A stretch of 42,179 nt of DNA. It comes from Burkholderiaceae bacterium 16 (GTDB lineage: Bacteria; Pseudomonadota; Gammaproteobacteria; Burkholderiales; Burkholderiaceae). Of this stretch, positions 40,170 to 42,179 are shown in pieces. The DNA is taken from contig JYOD01000134.1 of the NCBI GenBank assembly GCA_000955785.1, positions 1-42,179 of the forward strand, in the 5' to 3' direction. Positions within the stretch are counted from its first letter, which is position 1. The number at the start of each line of letters is the position of its first letter. Position numbers and translations under genes: made by a program. The notes under the pieces are model-generated. The model saw nothing but the letters and a program-made list of their open reading frames with translations. It did no database searches and was not told where the DNA came from.

Positions 40170-41801
40170 CTAGGCGGCGGCGCCGCTGTAATGGGTGCCG
40201 AAACGCTGCCTGAGCACCAGCTTATGCAGCTTGCCGGTCGCGGTCAGCGGCAGCTCCGCCACGAACACCACGTCGTCCGGGATCCACCATTTGGCCACCT
40301 TGCCTTCAAAGAAGGCCAGCAGTTGCTGCGCATCGAGCGTGCTGCCGGCGCGCCTTACCGCGACCAGCAGGGGCCGTTCGTCCCACTTGGGATGGGCACA
40401 GGCGATACAGGCCGCCAGTTCGACTTCCGGATGCGCAACGGCGATGCCTTCCAGTTCGATCGAGGAGATCCACTCGCCGCCGGACTTGATCACATCCTTG
40501 CTGCGATCCGTGATCTGCATATAGCCGTCGGCGTCGATCGTGGCGACATCGCCGGTGGCGAACCAGCCATCCTTCTCCAGGCAGGTTTCCTCCATGCCGA
40601 AGTAGCGCTCCACGACCCAATGGCCGCGCACCAGCAGGTCGCCAGCCGAGCGCCCGTCCCACGGCAACTCGGCACCATCGGCGTCGACGACCTTCATCTC
40701 GACACCCGGCACGACCCGGCCTTGCTTAGCCTCGATCTGCGCGCGCTCCTGTTCCGGCATTTGCGCGAAACCCTGCGAAGGCGAAAACACGGTGCCGACC
40801 GGCGACAACTCGGTCATGCCCCAGGCGTGTACCGACTTGATGCCCAGTTCGCCCAGTGCCTTGGCCAGTTGCGGCGGGCATGCCGCGCCGCCCACGATGA
40901 CACGCTCAAGTCTGTTGCAGCGCTTGCCAGTGCGGCGCATATAGTCGGCCAGGCCGAGCCAGATCGTGGGCACGCCGGCCGACACCGTCACGCCTTCCTG
41001 GTCGAACAGCGCCGACAGGGACGCGCCGTCGAGCGCCGGGCCCGGCAGCACCAGTTTCGCCCCGACCAGCGCCGCGGAGAACGGCAGCCCCCAGGCATTG
41101 ACGTGGAACATCGGCACGACAGGCACCACGGAATCCGACGCACGCAGGCAAAGCGCGTCCGGCAGCGCCGAGGCATAGGCCATCAGGCAGAGCGAACGAT
41201 GCGAGTACAGGACGCCCTTCGGGTTGCCGGTCGTGCCTGAGGTATAGCAAAGCACCGCCGCCAGTTGCTCATCCAGGCGGGGCCAGTCGAAATGGCCGGG
41301 CTGCCCGCCGATCAGCGCCTCGTAGCTTTCGAGCGGCAGCGCCGGTGCCTGCGGCAGGCTGGCGCTGTCGCACAGCATGACCCATGACTCGACATGGGGA
41401 CATTGCGGCGCGATCTGCTCGACCAGGCCCAGGAACGAGGCATCGAAGCAGACCACGCGGTCGCGGGCATGATTGATGATGTAGGCGATCTGTTCCGGGA
41501 ACAGGCGGGGGTTGATGGTATGACAAACCGCGCCAATACCGGTCACGCCATAGTACAGCTCCATATGGCGATAGCCATTCCACGCCAGCGTGCCCACGCG
41601 GTCTCCGGCCACGATGCCGCGGCCCGTCAGCGCATTGGCCAGTTGCATGGCGCGGACATGGCAGTCCCGGTAGGTATAGCGGTGAATGTCGCCCTCGACG
41701 CGCCGGGATACGATTTCCACCGTGCCGGAGTGCCGCGCCGCCTGCTCAAGCAGCGAGGACAATTGCAAAGGCGCGTACATCATCTGACCGAACAGGTCCA
41801 T
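40170..41801 (-). CDS. AMP-forming acyl-CoA ligase (DmdB/long-chain type)
   Basis: A 543-residue ANL-superfamily acyl-CoA ligase. P-loop YTSGTTGNPKG at 186-196, HAWGMTELSPVG (A5), WFATGDVATIDADGYMQI (A7), SKDVIKSGGEWISSIELE (A8) and catalytic Lys in TATGKLHKLVLRQ near the C-terminus. The N-terminus (MDLFGQMMYAPLQLSSLL) and the QLANALTGRGIVAGDRVGTL region match medium/long-chain and 3-(methylthio)propionyl-CoA ligases. The divergent gene at 42131 begins like an acyl-CoA dehydrogenase of the DmdC type, supporting a beta-oxidation-like pair. Substrate unproven. Confidence 0.93.
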   Translation of the reverse strand: MDLFGQMMYAPLQLSSLLEQAARHSGTVEIVSRRVEGDIHRYTYRDCHVRAMQLANALTGRGIVAGDRVGTLAWNGYRHMELYYGVTGIGAVCHTINPRLFPEQIAYIINHARDRVVCFDASFLGLVEQIAPQCPHVESWVMLCDSASLPQAPALPLESYEALIGGQPGHFDWPRLDEQLAAVLCYTSGTTGNPKGVLYSHRSLCLMAYASALPDALCLRASDSVVPVVPMFHVNAWGLPFSAALVGAKLVLPGPALDGASLSALFDQEGVTVSAGVPTIWLGLADYMRRTGKRCNRLERVIVGGAACPPQLAKALGELGIKSVHAWGMTELSPVGTVFSPSQGFAQMPEQERAQIEAKQGRVVPGVEMKVVDADGAELPWDGRSAGDLLVRGHWVVERYFGMEETCLEKDGWFATGDVATIDADGYMQITDRSKDVIKSGGEWISSIELEGIAVAHPEVELAACIACAHPKWDERPLLVAVRRAGSTLDAQQLLAFFEGKVAKWWIPDDVVFVAELPLTATGKLHKLVLRQRFGTHYSGAAA

Positions 41802-42130
41802 AGTCTTGTCTCCTGACAGGCGGTTTGTCGTTATGCCGGATGCATTCGGCGGTCATGGCGACGCCGGCTGCGAGGCATTCTAGAGGTGCCTGCCCCCTCC
41901 GGCACTGACAGGAATGGCCGAACTAGTGACAAATCCGGCCAATCTGGCCGGGGTGGCAGGCAAGCGGCCAGGGCGGCGCAAAGCGGCAGGTTTTGTCAAT
42001 GAATGGGCAGGTTTGGTTATTCCCGCATGCCGCGGCGGGCGCTACGATCCGGTATCCGGAGCATGCGGTGCCGGCATCCGCCCAGATGCACCATGCCCTG
42101 TGCCGCAATCCCAAAATGGAGACCCCAAAA
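41802..42130. other. Divergent intergenic region of ligase and acyl-CoA dehydrogenase genes
   Basis: This 329-nt region has no gene. It contains a CCGGCCA/TGGCCGG inverted repeat (41935-41951, 3-nt loop), the 21-bp-spaced direct repeat at 41986-42019, and GGAGA (42118-42122) upstream of ATG 42131. It should hold the promoters of both divergent genes. Confidence 0.6.
41986..42019. promoter_or_regulatory. 21-bp-spaced direct repeat, candidate AraC-type operator
   Basis: GCAGGTTTTGTCA (41986-41998) and GCAGGTTTGGTTA (42007-42019) match in 11 of 13 bases and are exactly 21 bp apart, i.e. two helical turns. AraC-family activators typically bind direct repeats with this spacing. The repeat lies about 110 nt upstream of the acyl-CoA dehydrogenase start, with an AraC-type gene nearby (39163-40161). 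The link is inference. Confidence 0.5.
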
Positions 42131-42179
42131 ATGACCTATCGTGCCCCGCTCAAGGACATGCTGTTCGTGATGAACGAAC
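42131..42179 (+). CDS. Acyl-CoA dehydrogenase, N-terminus only (window edge)
   Basis: The first 16 codons read MTYRAPLKDMLFVMNE, the typical beginning of the DmdC-like acyl-CoA dehydrogenases (N-terminal MTYRAP..DM.F). GGAGA lies 8 nt upstream of the ATG. The gene runs off the window. A DmdC-like enzyme would introduce a double bond into the acyl-CoA made by the divergent ligase. The call rests on 16 residues plus context. Confidence 0.7.
   Translation, partial: MTYRAPLKDMLFVMNE

Noticed and set aside
41935..41951. CCGGCCA/TGGCCGG inverted repeat as a defined operator
   Set aside because: A GC-only palindrome is common by chance in this base composition, and no neighbouring regulator is known to use such a site; kept only as a description of the gap.
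1..42179. CRISPR array, tRNA, rRNA, phage or plasmid replication genes
   Set aside because: No regularly spaced long repeats, cloverleaf-like sequences or recognisable replication or phage proteins were found on either strand.

Overview
The window is high-GC DNA with the gene content of a beta-proteobacterium of the Cupriavidus/Burkholderiales type. The evidence is four separate Bug (TctC-like) periplasmic receptors with no membrane partners, many short-chain dehydrogenases (SDRs), three AMP-forming acyl-CoA ligases, and regulators of the IclR, TetR, LacI, AraC and LysR families scattered between small catabolic units. This assignment is inference from gene style; no rRNA or tRNA gene is present to anchor it.

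Region 1 (101-7458, + strand) is a tight eight-gene unit: SDR, Bug receptor, NTF2-like protein, enoyl-CoA hydratase-like protein, two alpha/beta hydrolases, acyl-CoA ligase and an IclR regulator. Three junctions overlap or nearly abut, so it reads as a self-regulated CoA-dependent degradation operon for an unknown organic acid or ester. Region 2 (7664-11578, - strand) is a TetR gene followed by an SDR, an AcuI/YhdH-type reductase, a half-length DUF2147 protein and a quinone-oxidoreductase-like protein, with a perfect 13-bp palindrome upstream of the SDR. Region 3 (11717-20486) is a LacI-type regulator divergent from an eight-gene unit: two SDRs with an unusually long nucleotide-binding loop, two Bug receptors, an acyl-CoA ligase, a FabG-like SDR, a citryl-CoA-lyase-like protein lacking the expected Asp, and a carboxymuconolactone-decarboxylase-like protein. 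Two LacI-type operators about 55 bp apart lie in the divergent promoter.

Region 4 (20487-23416) holds a hairpin-rich intergenic stretch, a decayed metallo-beta-lactamase-fold fragment, a family VIII esterase/beta-lactamase-like serine hydrolase and an AraC regulator. Region 5 (23470-29209, - strand) has a GABA/glutamate flavour: gabT, gabD, a Bug receptor, gamma-glutamyltransferase and a clear rho-independent terminator.

Region 6 (29867-34963) is the most unusual part. A four-gene minus-strand run encodes an AI-2E-type membrane protein, a GltS sodium/glutamate symporter, a TAXI-type solute-binding lipoprotein with a long extra N-terminal region, and a leaderless avidin/streptavidin-family protein whose ureido-binding residues are substituted. 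Convergent to the avidin gene, 4 bp away, is a BPL_N (biotin-protein-ligase N-terminal-like, amidotransferase-fold) gene. Region 7 (35223-42179) has a patatin-like lipoprotein, an MFS exporter divergent from a LysR gene, an AraC regulator, an acyl-CoA ligase, and the first codons of a divergent acyl-CoA dehydrogenase with a 21-bp-spaced direct repeat upstream.

No CRISPR array, insertion sequence, phage gene or RNA gene was recognised.
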